The position numbers and the translations under genes are program-made. Below, in pieces: positions 22,780 to 34,190 of a stretch of DNA of 64,000 nucleotides. Below the pieces are notes generated by a model, which searched no databases, was not told the origin of the DNA, and was given only the letters and a program-made list of their open reading frames with translations. The DNA comes from Sipunculus nudus (lineage: Eukaryota > Annelida > Sipuncula > Golfingiida > Sipunculidae), in the NCBI GenBank assembly GCA_026874595.1, contig CM049319.1, positions 39,811,473 through 39,875,472 on the forward strand. The letters run 5' to 3'. Positions within the stretch are counted from its first letter, which is position 1. Every line of letters starts with the position of its first letter.

Positions 22780-23400
22780 ACAGTAACCTATTTTTATATG
22801 GAAGGAGATTTTATAAAGTAAAAAGTTTCTAGATCAAACTTTTACCATTTGTGCTTTGTTAACGGACGGACGGCCATAATATCTGAGTAATCAAGAAAAA
22901 AGAAAGAAAATGTAGGAGGCACCACCAGTCTTCCATAGCTGAAAGACTATGATCCTTTCAATCATCGCTAAGATATTTGATCTATTGTATGAATGTCATA
23001 CGTCAGCAAATGAAAATGTTAAAATTTTTCAATAGTATCCGCAACATTTTTGAGGAACTGGCTTGGTCGATTTTCTTTATATTTGCATGGTTACAATGTT
23101 ATATGAGCAGTTGATGCATAATGTTTAAGTTTTAGGGTTGAGTGCAAAATTTTAGTTTTGCAGCCTAGAACACTAACACAATTCTACGTGCAAAAAACAC
23201 ACAATAAAACGCAAAACTATAGGTCACAGTCACTAAAATTTTTGCATGGATGGAGATTTACCAAGGATCTACCTGGATATAAAGTAAACAGTTTCAAGAT
23301 CAAACGGTCACAATTTGTGCCTTGTTAACGGCCGGCCGGACAGACGACCAGACATACGACGGACAAAGAATGATCCCCGGAGAGTCTTTGTAAAAGGACT
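22780..23400. repeat. Dispersed repeat family B, diverged units
   Basis: Two units share GATCACAGTAACCTA / GGTCACAGTCAC, ATGGA-GGAGATTT, GATCAAAC and ATTTGTGC-TTGTTAACGG followed by GGACGGACGG or GGCCGGCCGGAC. GAGGCACCACCAGTCTTCC at 22916 is the family signature. No coding sequence is seen. Confidence 0.6.
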
Positions 23401-24800
23401 AGGGAAAAACTATCGATGGTCAGTATAAGCATATTAATTTTATTTACCACAGGTAAGACGCTGACACGATTGCTGTAACTTGTTAGTCTCTAACATTGCG
23501 AGAAAAATGCAAAAGGATTACAGGGTCAGCCACTAGTTTATTTAAGGTGCCGATTCACCTCCCTTTTGATAAAGAATTTATGTGATTTCTTGCTTCCTCT
23601 GTTTATATTATTCATGATCCAAGGTTAATTTTGGTTGTAAAAAGCTCTTATAAGGCCCTGGTGAAGGCTTTGTAAACTTGTTTATCAACAACATCTAAGT
23701 AAACACAGAAATGTTGACAAACGGGGGAAAAATGTAATCTAAGTTGGAAGGTTGCATATATGCTGAGGTATAAATGTTGAAAAACGGGGAAAAATGTCAC
23801 TAAGGTGGTAGGTTGCATATAAGCTGAGGAAGAAAAGTTACTTGTTGCAAAACGCCAGCTGCAAAGCTCTTGCTTATCTGACTTGCTGCTAGATGTCCTT
23901 GTTGAATTTATTTTCATTATTTTGGCGGACCCCCTCCCCCTAATGATATACACGTTGATATAAACAAAACAAACAGCCTATGTGCGGTGATATCCACGTT
24001 TTCTGGCCTATTTTTATGAAAGCTCCAAGGAATTACCTTTAGTTTATAAAGGTCAGATAGGTGATTGGGCCCCTTGCTTATAAAGATATCCATGGTTTTC
24101 TTGCATGGCAATTTTCATTGTAATCCATACATTACTTATTTAGAAAGTTGGTGTGTCAGTATGTAAGAGGACAAGTGAACTTGTGCGTATGTGTGTTTAC
24201 CTCATGCCTCCTCGTGTATATCTATATGTTTACAACACATCCGTCCGCGAGGTACCATCCAAAAGGAATGTATGTACCTGTATTTGTGCATCAAAGTGTT
24301 CGACTTACCTGCAAGGTCCGACACAGACGGCCTGATGATTTGTCAAATAAACACAACCTAGTCATGACCGCACGAGTCGATGTGGCCTCAAATACCCACA
24401 CGGACTTTAACCCTGTCTAGATAATTATGAAGTTACCGCTCTAACCACACACAATGGTACATATCAGGGCATTGGCATTGTTATAATATGTTAAACATGA
24501 CACAAAATCAATAGCAACTCATCATCCTCCTTTATCGTGTTACGTGTGGTAATTTTAATCGGTTGTATGATATACGTAAGACTCACTAAGATTGTACTAT
24601 TTTTTTCTGTTAACGATGGATCCCTCGACACACTTTTTAGGCAATAAACAATATAATAAATGGAATAATAAGTGGTCGTAACAGCTGAAATGCCAACACA
24701 CTTATCTAATAAGGATATTTAACAGAAAGTCTTTCATAAGATACATCACTCTCCCACATTGCACCGCGCCAAACATTGCCAAAGCCACATGCTGGGAGGG
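23401..24800. other. Unassigned sequence
   Basis: Low-information DNA with a short internal duplication (AAATGTTGACAAACGGGGGAAAAATG at 23710 versus a similar block at 23775). Open frames at 23648-24111 and 24148-24420 have no recognisable domains. Confidence 0.4.
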
Positions 24801-24801
24801 T

Positions 24802-24804
<3 letters not shown>

Positions 24805-24868
<64 letters not shown>
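24805..24868. repeat. Compound (TA)n-(GA)n microsatellite
   Basis: About 30 bp of TA are followed directly by about 34 bp of GA. Confidence 0.95.
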
Positions 24869-24874
<6 letters not shown>

Positions 24875-25927
24875 GCCGTTTTTCCCGAAAGGGTCGGGGA
24901 CAAGCCTTTTGTTAGGAAAAACGAACTTCAGGGAAACGGGTCGGGGGTCGACAAACGACAGTTAATGATTAACTTTATGCCATGTTACCCGGGGAATACC
25001 GTGTTTCTTTTCGACCTATGAAATTGGCGACCTGGACATATAACAAAATATTGGACCTTGGTTGCCAAAGATCAGTCTTACTTTTTTTTAAGATACATCC
25101 GTGCCCTTTTTAAAAAAAAGTCACCGGAGGAAAATTGCAAATGACATCGCCATTGCCAATGGCATTGTTCCGAAGGCGGCGCCAGTGCAGCACACGTACA
25201 ACGAGTGAAAAGCAAGTTTTGGAACGACCATAGAGCCTAGCTTTTAAAATGGATAATTTATATTTTCCTTTAGGCTAAGTTCATTTTGTATTCGACAAGT
25301 TTCTCTCTGCTATTCTTTATGTGGGTAATGTTGAAATGCCAATGTTGAAATTCGTCGCGATGATGGCAGGCTTGTCACCATGCACTGTCGAGCCGCTCAC
25401 GGACTGTCAGTTTGTCATCAAAGCATATAACGCGGTTCGTGTTTTCTTCACTGATTCCAAATTTCTGCCAAATGACAGCTTGGTGATCTTGTTTGGGTAG
25501 TAATCTTCTTAACAGTAAAAGTGAAATGGTGAATAATGGCGAGTTCAAGTCGATACAAATGTTCACGGGAGTGAGCTGCTCATGTGTATTGCAAGGCTCG
25601 CATGCTATATATATAGTGGAGATAAACCTGCTCGAGCATAAACCATGTATGCATGATACCTCGCTAATGCTCAAGCGATTGAACTGCTCAGTTATTTTGC
25701 TTGACACCCTAGCCCAAGCCGACGAATTAGCTCGAGTACAAACGAGATATGGTTGATAACACACAAGTGCTCTTGGAAAAACTGTTCGGCCGCTTTCTCG
25801 GGCGTTGGGTGGTTAGCTGTAGTTTTCATACTTTTGCCTCGGCGACAACATCGGCCTAATTAATAGGGTCACCAATGGTCACTACAAATTTTCGGAAAAA
25901 CGGCATTAGGAAGTTTGGCGCTCTACT
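24867..25927. mobile_element. Possible non-autonomous DNA element with AGTAGAGCGCC ends
   Basis: AGTAGAGCGCC at 24867-24877 is matched by its complement GGCGCTCTACT at 25917-25927. Further in, GTTTTTCCCGAAA (left) is mirrored by TTTTCGGAAAAAC (right) with a 15-bp offset. Both ends are therefore inverted, although imperfectly. Overlapping frames at 25375-25764 show no transposase motif. The left flank is a GA repeat, which hides any target duplication. Confidence 0.45.
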
Positions 25928-26999
25928 GTAGCCAGTGTAAAGTCTGAAGAATAGCCGGCTCTCCTGCGTAATATTTCTTTTCTCTTTTCCTTTTCTATGG
26001 CATTGTTGTCTTGGTCACCAGAGACAGAGTTCTGATCTCAGAATCTTTGATTTACCCCCTGAAAAGAAATAAAACTTTCAGATAATTAAAAGTTCTATTT
26101 TTATCATTAACGGTTAGATTTAGATTTTTTTATAGAGGCCGGAATAGAGGCGATATCAAGACTATTATTATGTATATAGATCCTCACCATCCCGAGGATC
26201 GCCGAAAGTTTCCGATAGGCCGGCCATACAGAACGGCCATGTGGCATAAAACCTTTCCTGACTGGTTTTTGGAAAAACCTTAAAGCAACAATAGGACAAG
26301 GGGCATGATCTCGAAGCGATCGTTAAGTTAACGAATTCGTTAAGCACTCGGAATGATTAATTTCGGTTCCTCAAACAAAATCGTTAATTCACCCTTTTCG
26401 CTAACTTGACCGATTCTTCGTTATTTTATCGAAGGGTTAGGACCATTCGTTAAGGCTACGTTAAGACATTAAAGGCCACAGTTACCTTGTAAAAGATCCA
26501 ATATAGTATCGTTATTAATGTCAAGGAAAATATTGCTTAATATGTATAATGATTAGCAAAAACGTCTTTGTGTATGTTTAAAGAATCAACCGTGTCATAC
26601 AAAAATAAAACGCAAATTGATGTTCTGTGGCAATCTAATTAAATAAGAACACCGTTTTAAATATAGCATAAACAACATTTAAGACACTTTCCCTAAGGAA
26701 AATTACCTCCGAACAATTACCACTGACGATTAACCCCCCAGATGATTAACAAGATAATTACCCAAAGGACATAAATCTAACAAACAGTTTATGCTTTACT
26801 TCATTTCTGATGTGAAAATAGTCTGATGGGCAAACCTTTATTTGCAAACGACAACAGCTTTGTAAAACATGGGGCATATGGGTCACGGCGCTCAGCTGAA
26901 ATTGATTATGAGAATATTTTTCATAACATTCAGACTAAATCATAATAGGGATTCAGACCAGTCAAAACCCTCATCAGGTTCTGGTTCAGCCCAAATCCT
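25928..26999. other. Unassigned sequence
   Basis: AT-rich DNA without recognisable coding or repeat structure, apart from GTTAAG/CTTAAC-rich text near 26320-26460. Confidence 0.4.
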
Positions 27000-27094
27000 G
27001 ATAAAGAATGTGATTTGACATAATTCTGAATAACGCTTCTACCCTTTGAACTTGACCTTTGCCCTCATGACGCAAAAATAAAAAGGGTTCTTAC
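27000..27094. repeat. Left part of a split TGACCTTGACC dispersed repeat
   Basis: It contains GAACTTGACCTTTGCCCTCATGAC and AAAAGGGTTCTTAC, as in the family at 14760-15560. The same repeat resumes after the foldback element at 30164 (GGGGAACATATATAAATCAA), so it was one unit before that insertion. Confidence 0.65.
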
Positions 27095-27100
27095 TTATTC

Positions 27101-28133
27101 GGGTAATCGTGCAAAATAACGGACCTATATTTCTCTCTCTCACAAATAAGTGTGACCACATTTCACTAAAATTTTTTTTGCATGATAAAGTTGACGATCC
27201 GGCGCATCTAATGATATCATATTTTTGTATGTTATTTATATATTTATTTTGCTACAAACTGTCGAAAAAGGGTAGTTTGCCGAAAATACCTAAAATGACG
27301 TCGTGTCAAAGACGTTCTGAGCCGATGTCATGAATCCACAGAATTATACATATATACCATGTTAAACATTTAGATGATATCTTATAAAATTTACAGTCAA
27401 TATATAAAATTACCCATATATGTTTATACTTTTTTACCTCTTTTTATCCACATTTCACTTGATGTACGTTCAAGGTGACGACGCCCTGCCGCCAGAACGT
27501 AAACAAATGTCGAGTGTCACGTGACAAGTCATGCACTTTAAATCAAGAGAGACACGGGAGAAACACGTTCGTCCGCATTATGTTACAACATTTTTTTGTT
27601 ATACTAACATAATAATATCCTTTATTTTTAATAAAATAATTTTAAAGTGTGACAACATTTATTAGTTATAATTAATGACATTATTAAGGTGTGATCTCTT
27701 TTTTATAAATTGTGTGACCACATTTAGTAGTTAGAAATAGTAAAAAAAGGTGTTGTGACCACATTTAAATATATTCTTACATCATCATATCCCTTTTTTT
27801 TCTAAATTTAATCCTGAATTTTTTTCAAACCAAGAGACCACATTTTTTACCAATAAAAAAATAAGTTGTGACCACATTTTATTTGACCAGCCATATAAGT
27901 TTGTATTATATATACAATATTATAAAATGTGGTCACATATGGTGTGACCACATTTAAAAAATAAATTTTGCCAAAAATAAGGTGTGACCACATTTTACTT
28001 GACCAGCCATATAAGTTTGTATTATATATAGAATATTATAAAATGTGGTCACAAATGGTGTGACCACATTTTTCACCAAAGAATATTAACAAAAATAAGG
28101 TGTGACCACATTTTGACCGGCCATATAAGTTTG

Positions 28134-28190
<57 letters not shown>

Positions 28191-28599
28191 AATGTGGTCA
28201 CATGGTGTGACCACATTTTTCACCAATAAATATTAACAAAAATAAAGTGTGACCACATTTTATTTGACAAGCCATATAAGTTTGTATTATATATATATAT
28301 ATATTTAATATATTATAAAATGTGGTCACATAGTGTGACCACATTTTTAACAATAAATATTAACAAATATTAGGTGTGACCACATTTTATTTGACAAGCC
28401 ATATAAGTTTGTAATAAATATATAATTTTTAGAATGGGTCACATATGGTGTGACCACTTTTTATTTTAACTGCCATATATGTTTGTATTATATATATAAT
28501 ATTATAAAATATGGTCGTATATGGCGTGACCACATTTATTACAAATAAATATTAACAAAAATAAGGTGTGACCACACTTTGACCAGCCATATAAGTTTG

Positions 28600-28668
<69 letters not shown>

Positions 28669-28877
28669 AATGTGGTCACATATGGTGTGACCACATTTTT
28701 AAAAATAAATTTTGCCAAAAATAAGTTGTGACCACATTTTACTTGACCAGCCATATAAGTTTGTATTAAATATAGAATATTATAAAATGTGGTCACAAAT
28801 GGTGTGACCACATTTTTCACCAAAGAATATTGACAAAAATAAGGTGTGACCACATTTTGACTTGCCATATAAGTTTG

Positions 28878-28936
<59 letters not shown>

Positions 28937-29029
28937 AATGTGGTCACATGATGTGACCACATTTATTACCAATAAATATTAACAAAATAAGGTGTGACCA
29001 CATTTTTTTTGACCTGCCATATAAGTTTG

Positions 29030-29064
<35 letters not shown>

Positions 29065-30157
29065 ATATATTATAAAATGTGGTCACATGGTGTGACCACA
29101 TTTTTTACAATAAATATTAACAAAAATAAGGTGTGACCACATTTTATTTGACAAGCCATATAAGTTTGTAATAAATATATAATATTTTAGAATGTGGTCA
29201 CATATGGTGTGACCACATTTTTTACAATAAATATTGACAAAAATAAGGTGTGACCACATTTTATTTGAACAGCCATATATGTTTGTATTATATATATAAT
29301 ATTATAAAATATGGTCACATATGGCGTGACCACATTTATTACCAATAAATATTAACAAAAATAAGGTGTGACCACATTTTATTTGACCAGCCATATAAGT
29401 TTGTATTATATATATAATATTATAAAATGTGGTCACATATGGATGATATGCCCAACATGGTCCCGTGTTTCTCCCGCGTTCGTCTCGATTTTAAGGGCTA
29501 CCGGTCTGTTACTCATGGGGCGGGGATGTTCCCATCTGATTGTCCTTACATAAAGTAGTCTAACAGGACAAAAAAAAAAATAAATAAGATATAATGACAT
29601 GTCTAAAATGTAGTCTTTATACTCTGTCCACAAAAATGACTGTTTATAACACAATTTATATTTATTTGACATATAAAACGTACATAGAGACAAAGCTGAA
29701 TAGAGCAAGAGTTAACGTGATCAGTCGAATACATTCACAGACGACAGTTGCATGTTTATGTTTTTGGCGGCACGACGTCGTCAACTTTTATTAAATCTTG
29801 GGAAATATGGATATTTAGAGGTAAAATTGTCTCTCTATCTATGCATAAAAAGATATATTGACTGTAATTTTTATTAGACATCATCCTTTTGTTTAACATG
29901 GTATGCATGTACAGTACTGTGGATTTATGACGTCGGCTGAGAACGTCTTTGACACGACGTCATTATGGGTATTTTCAGCAAACTACCCTTTTTCGACAGT
30001 TTGTAGCAAAATATATTTATATCAAACATACAAAAATATTGTATCATTAGATGCGCCGGATCTTCAACTTTTACATGAACCAGTTTTTTCATTGAAATGT
30101 GGTCACACTTTTTTGTGAGACCATGTGAGATGGGTCCGTTGTATTGCACGATTACCC
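27101..30157. mobile_element. Foldback element, copy 1, with TGTGACCACA palindrome array
   Basis: The ends are inverted (GGGTAATCGTGCAA at the left, the complement TTGCACGATTACCC at the right) and a TTATTC duplication flanks the element (27095-27100 and 30158-30163). The arms remain similar for roughly 500 bp, for example GTCGAAAAAGGGTAGTTTGC and ATGACGTCGTGTCAAAGACG on the left, and their complements near 29950-30005. Between the arms (about 27650-29450) lie irregular units of 115-170 bp. Each contains GTGTGACCACATTTT, GCCATATAAGTTTGTATT, (TA)n and ATAAATATTAACAAAAAT. No transposase is encoded, so it must be mobilised from elsewhere. Confidence 0.8.
27890..29440. repeat. Palindromic TGTGACCACA repeat array
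   Basis: About ten units alternate AAAATGTGGTCACA and TGTGACCACATTTT, so adjacent halves can pair into hairpins with a short ATGG-type loop. They are joined by (TA)n runs of up to about 60 bp (28139-28186, 28603-28662, 28880-28931). Short reading frames here are only repeat translations. Confidence 0.85.
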
Positions 30158-30163
30158 TTATTC

Positions 30164-30822
30164 GGGGAACATATATAAATCAAATTTGAAAACAATATGT
30201 TAATCCAAACTGGAATTATCATTCAAAAACAAATATAGGACAGATGGCCTGTGACCTTGACTTTTGAGCTTATGATCCCAAAACTAATGTTTCATTTCTT
30301 ACATGCAGGTCATCTACATGCATGTGTTGGATGGAACGTTTGGGATGAAAGGTTTGGCTTAAAATGCATCCACAACCTTTAAAATAAGTGGGTCCTGTGA
30401 CCTTGACCTTTTACCTCATGACCACAAAACAAAAGGGTTCTTACAATAGGAAACAAAAATGCGGACAGATGGCGCTTGTGGCCTTCACCTTTGACCCTGA
30501 GACCCCAATATCGATCAGGGTCTTCCCCTATTATCATGTCAGCTATATTTGCAAGATGGAAGGTTTGGGATAAAAAGTTTGGCTTAACATGCAGTTACGA
30601 TCTTCAAAATAAGTGGGTCATATGTGACCTTGACCATTGACCCCATTTCTCAACTTGAAAGAAAGAAACAGAGTTTTTGCGTTAGAGGTTGGCTAAGTTT
30701 GAAATTCATATGTCTATCCAAATTTGAGTTATCATCAGGAAACAACTTTGATAGACATACAGAAAGATGAACAGGCGGACAGACATGGTGATTACTATAG
30801 GGCATCCGCTTGAAGCGGGGCC
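30164..30822. repeat. Right part of the split TGACCTTGACC dispersed repeat
   Basis: It holds GTGACCTTGAC blocks at about 30250, 30399 and 30625, GGTTTGGGATGAAAGGTTTGGC, and the end block GGACAGACATGG with ATTACTATAGGGCATCCGCTT. It continues the unit cut at 27094. Confidence 0.7.
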
Positions 30823-30830
30823 CTATAAAC

Positions 30831-31197
30831 TAGGGCTGAAAGGAGTACTCGAGTACTCGAGTCCGGTTATCTCTTACCGAGTATTGCAAATTTACTGGCA
30901 GTCACTGCCTATTTAATCATCATGGAAGTTATAATCATACTGTATAGTTTAGTTCGAAGAGACTTACATTTATTAGTTATATGCTTCCGAATAAATGGAA
31001 TTTTCCACTCTGCTAAATTTTAGTATCTATATCGTTTGGATAAAGTCAAACCGTCACGAAGTCAAATTTATGTATGTTTTGATAAGCAGATGTCCGTTTA
31101 ACTTTACAGCGTTGCCATGGTAACGGGTACTCGAGTCCGGGTCGGATAATGCCTATCGGGTACTCGAGTCCAAAATTATGTACCCGTTTCAGCCCTA
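30831..31197. mobile_element. hAT-like MITE
   Basis: The 367-bp element starts TAGGGCTGAAA and ends TTTCAGCCCTA. A perfect 8-bp duplication, CTATAAAC, lies at 30823-30830 and 31198-31205. The 8-bp duplication and TAGGGCTG-type ends are those of the hAT superfamily. Inside each end are ACTCGAGTCCGG-like blocks (30849-30864, 31130-31172). No coding sequence is present. Confidence 0.85.
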
Positions 31198-31227
31198 CTA
31201 TAAACAATAATATTTCAAGACATTAGA

Positions 31228-31740
31228 TAAAACCACAGTTGCGAATCTGATAGTATCATTTTAATTCAGCAGTCTCAAAATAAAAGGAAAAAAGTTGTTT
31301 AAAAATATATTAAAATACAGGTGGCACCACCAGTCCTCAGCAATTGAAGACACCAGTCATTATCAATAAACACACAATGTTTCAGGACACTAGATAAAAC
31401 CACAGTTGAGAAACTGACATAATGGTTGTTATATGATTTTCTCAATAAGAGGGAAAAATCGTTAAAAATAGAGTATTAATAAAACCACAGTTGCAAATCT
31501 GATAGTATCATTTTAATTTAGCAGTCTCAAAATAAAAGGAAAAAAGTTGTTTAAATATATATTAAAATACAGGTGGCACCACAAGTCCTCAGCAATTGAA
31601 AACACCAGTCTTTATCAATAAACACACAATGTTTCAGGACACTAGATAAAACCACAGTTGAGAAACTGACATAATGGTTGTTATATGGTTTTCTCAAAAA
31701 GAGGAAAAAATCGTTAAAAATAGAGTATTAACGTAAGTGC
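31228..31740. repeat. Direct duplication of about 252 bp
   Basis: Two copies start AAAACCACAGTTGC at about 31229 and 31481. They share GGTGGCACCAC, AATACAGG and TAATGGTTGTTATATG. The content is family B sequence. Confidence 0.75.
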
Positions 31741-32040
31741 TACAACAAGTTTTTAGAAACAACTCTAGTCATGGTGAATATTCAAGGCGATAGTCAGGGC
31801 AATCCATGCATCTATTATAAAGATACAGGAGGTTTTGTAGCGACTTTCTAATTATTCTTTGGATACTTACAAGCCATATAATTCTGAGGATACAGGTCAC
31901 AGTGACCTTAGGTCAATCGGTGTCGAAACGTACTAGTCTAACATACAGACAGACAGACTGACGGACATGCAGACACACAGATGGACGGACGACCGACGTT
32001 GGCCGATCACTTTACCTCAGATGAATTACAGTCACCTGTT
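31741..32040. repeat. Dispersed repeat family B, end part
   Basis: The blocks GTCACAGTGACCTTAGGTCAA, GGTGTCGAAACGTACTAGTC, GACAGACAGACTGACGGAC and CCGATCACTTTACCTCAG occur in the same order as at 15820-16005. Confidence 0.65.
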
Positions 32041-32612
32041 AGAAAAAAAAATCATATTAGGAGAAAGTTATAGGCTATATATCTGTAAGAAAATCTAATT
32101 TGCCCCTGTGAGGGTACTGTCTTAATTACATAAATTGTGTTTGCATTTAAGCAAACCTGTCATATATTTTAAAGATTTTTTATTGCTATCAACAAAATGT
32201 AAACAGTCATATCATAACAAATTATATCTAATTTATTTGCTTTTTTTTGTTTGACGCATTTTTATATTTCGACCGTTCGACCATTCCACGTGTCCAGATA
32301 ATTTCCACGTGTCTAGATAATCTTCACGTGTCCAGATAAAGAGTTCAACAAGGGGCTGAAAGGAAGGCCCATGAACGCATCATTTCTGTGCCGGTACATC
32401 TAACCTCCGTTATTTCTGTCTGTCCATCATCCTCCCCGTTCCCAAGGGAGCAGCAATATTTAAAAATTAGCTTGAAAATGGATAGAATGAGTAAAGAGAG
32501 AATTTAAAATATGACATAATTTAATGTAAGGCCCGAGTATAGAATCCGGCCTATATTTCCAAGATGGGTCTAAACTGACTGGACCGTCTCATATTAGCAG
32601 TTATCAGCAAAA
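32041..32612. other. Unassigned sequence before the satellite
   Basis: It includes three close CCACGTGTC-AGATAAT blocks (32285-32340) and the transition into the satellite. No gene is seen. Confidence 0.4.
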
Positions 32613-34190
32613 GCCATGACATGCCTGATGCTATGACATCGACAGCCAGGCCTCTTACTTCTCCATTACATGAATCCTAAACATCATTGCATCCGTCCGT
32701 ATACACCCATAATTAACCTCGTCCACGTAGGCCAGATTCTATACTCGCTTCTAATGTAAAACTCGTATTGAATCATTATATATAAAACCATATTTTTTAT
32801 TTTCAATTATAAAATAAATATTATAATTAGTAAAGAGAAAATAGTTCTACAGCAACAGCCTTCTCTCAAAAAAACAAACGCAGATGTTATAACTAAAACC
32901 GTGCTGAAATATATCGGTGGAAGCATGCACTAAATCGAGTTAACCCATAACATACCCCCTAATGCTATGACATGCCTGATGCTATGACATCGACAGGCCT
33001 CTCACTTCTACATTACATGAATCCTTAACATCATTGCATCCGTCCGTATACACCCATAATTAACCTCGTCGACGTAGGCCAGATTGTATACTCGCTTCTT
33101 ATGTAAAACTCGTACTGAATCATTATATATAAAACCATATTTATTATTTTCAATTATAAAATAAATATAATAATTAATAAAGAGAAAATAGTTCTACAGC
33201 AACAGCCTTCTCTCAAAAAACAATCGCAGATGTTATAACTAAAACCGTGCTGAAATAAATCGGTGGAAGCATGCACTAAATCGAGTTAACCCATGCATAA
33301 CATACCCCCCTAATGCTATGACATGCCTGATGCTATGACATCGACAGGCCTCTCACTTCTACATTACATGAATCCTTAACATCATTGCATCCGTCCGTAT
33401 ACACCCAAAATTAACCTCGTCGACGTAGGCCAAATTCTATACTCGCTTCTAATGTAAAACTCGTATTGAATCATTATATATAAAACCATATTTTTATTTT
33501 CAATTATAAAATAAATATAATAATTAGTAAAGAGAAAATAGTTCTACAGCAACAGCCTTCTCTCAAAAAACAAACGCAGATGTTATAACTAAAACCGTGC
33601 TGAAATATATCGGTGGAAGCATGCACTAAATCGAGTTAACCCATAACATACCCCCTAATGCTATGACATGCCTGATGCCATGACATCGACAGGCCTCTCA
33701 CTTCTACATTACATGAATCCTTAACATCATTGCATCCGTCCATATACACCCATAATTAACCTCGTCGACGAAGGCCAGATTCTATACTCGCTACTTATGT
33801 AAAACTCGTATTGAATCATTATATATAAAACCATATTTTTTATTTTCAATTATAAAATAAATATAATAATTAGTAAAGAGAAAATAGTTCTACAGCAACA
33901 GCCTTCTCTCAAAAAACAAACGCAGATGTTATAACTAAAACCGTGCTGAAATATATCGGTGGGAAGCATGCACTAAATCGAGTTAACCCATAACATACCC
34001 CCTAATGCTATGACATGCCTGATGCTATGACATCGACAGGCCTCTCACTTCTACATTACATGAATCCTTAACATCATTGCATCCGTCCGTATACACCCAA
34101 AATTAACCTCGTCGACGTAGGCCAGATTCTATACTCGCTTCTAATGTAAAACTCGTATTGAATCATTATAATAAAACCATATTTTTTATT
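32613..34190. repeat. Satellite of about 347 bp, first block
   Basis: Units begin CTATGACATGCCTGATGC at about 32613, 32964, 33315, 33661 and 34008, a period of 346-351 bp. Shared parts include TCTACATTACATGAATCC, GTATACACCCATAATTAACC, AGTTCTACAGCAACAGCC and GCATGCACTAAATCGAG. It is non-coding. The first unit is the most diverged at its start. Confidence 0.9.

Noticed and set aside
25375-25764. 129-codon minus-strand frame
   Set aside because: It overlaps another open frame on the plus strand, has no recognisable motif, and lies inside a possible non-autonomous element.
27890-29440. CRISPR-like array of palindromic repeats
   Set aside because: The setting is a eukaryotic transposon. Spacers are themselves repetitive (TA-rich, shared text), and there are no cas genes.
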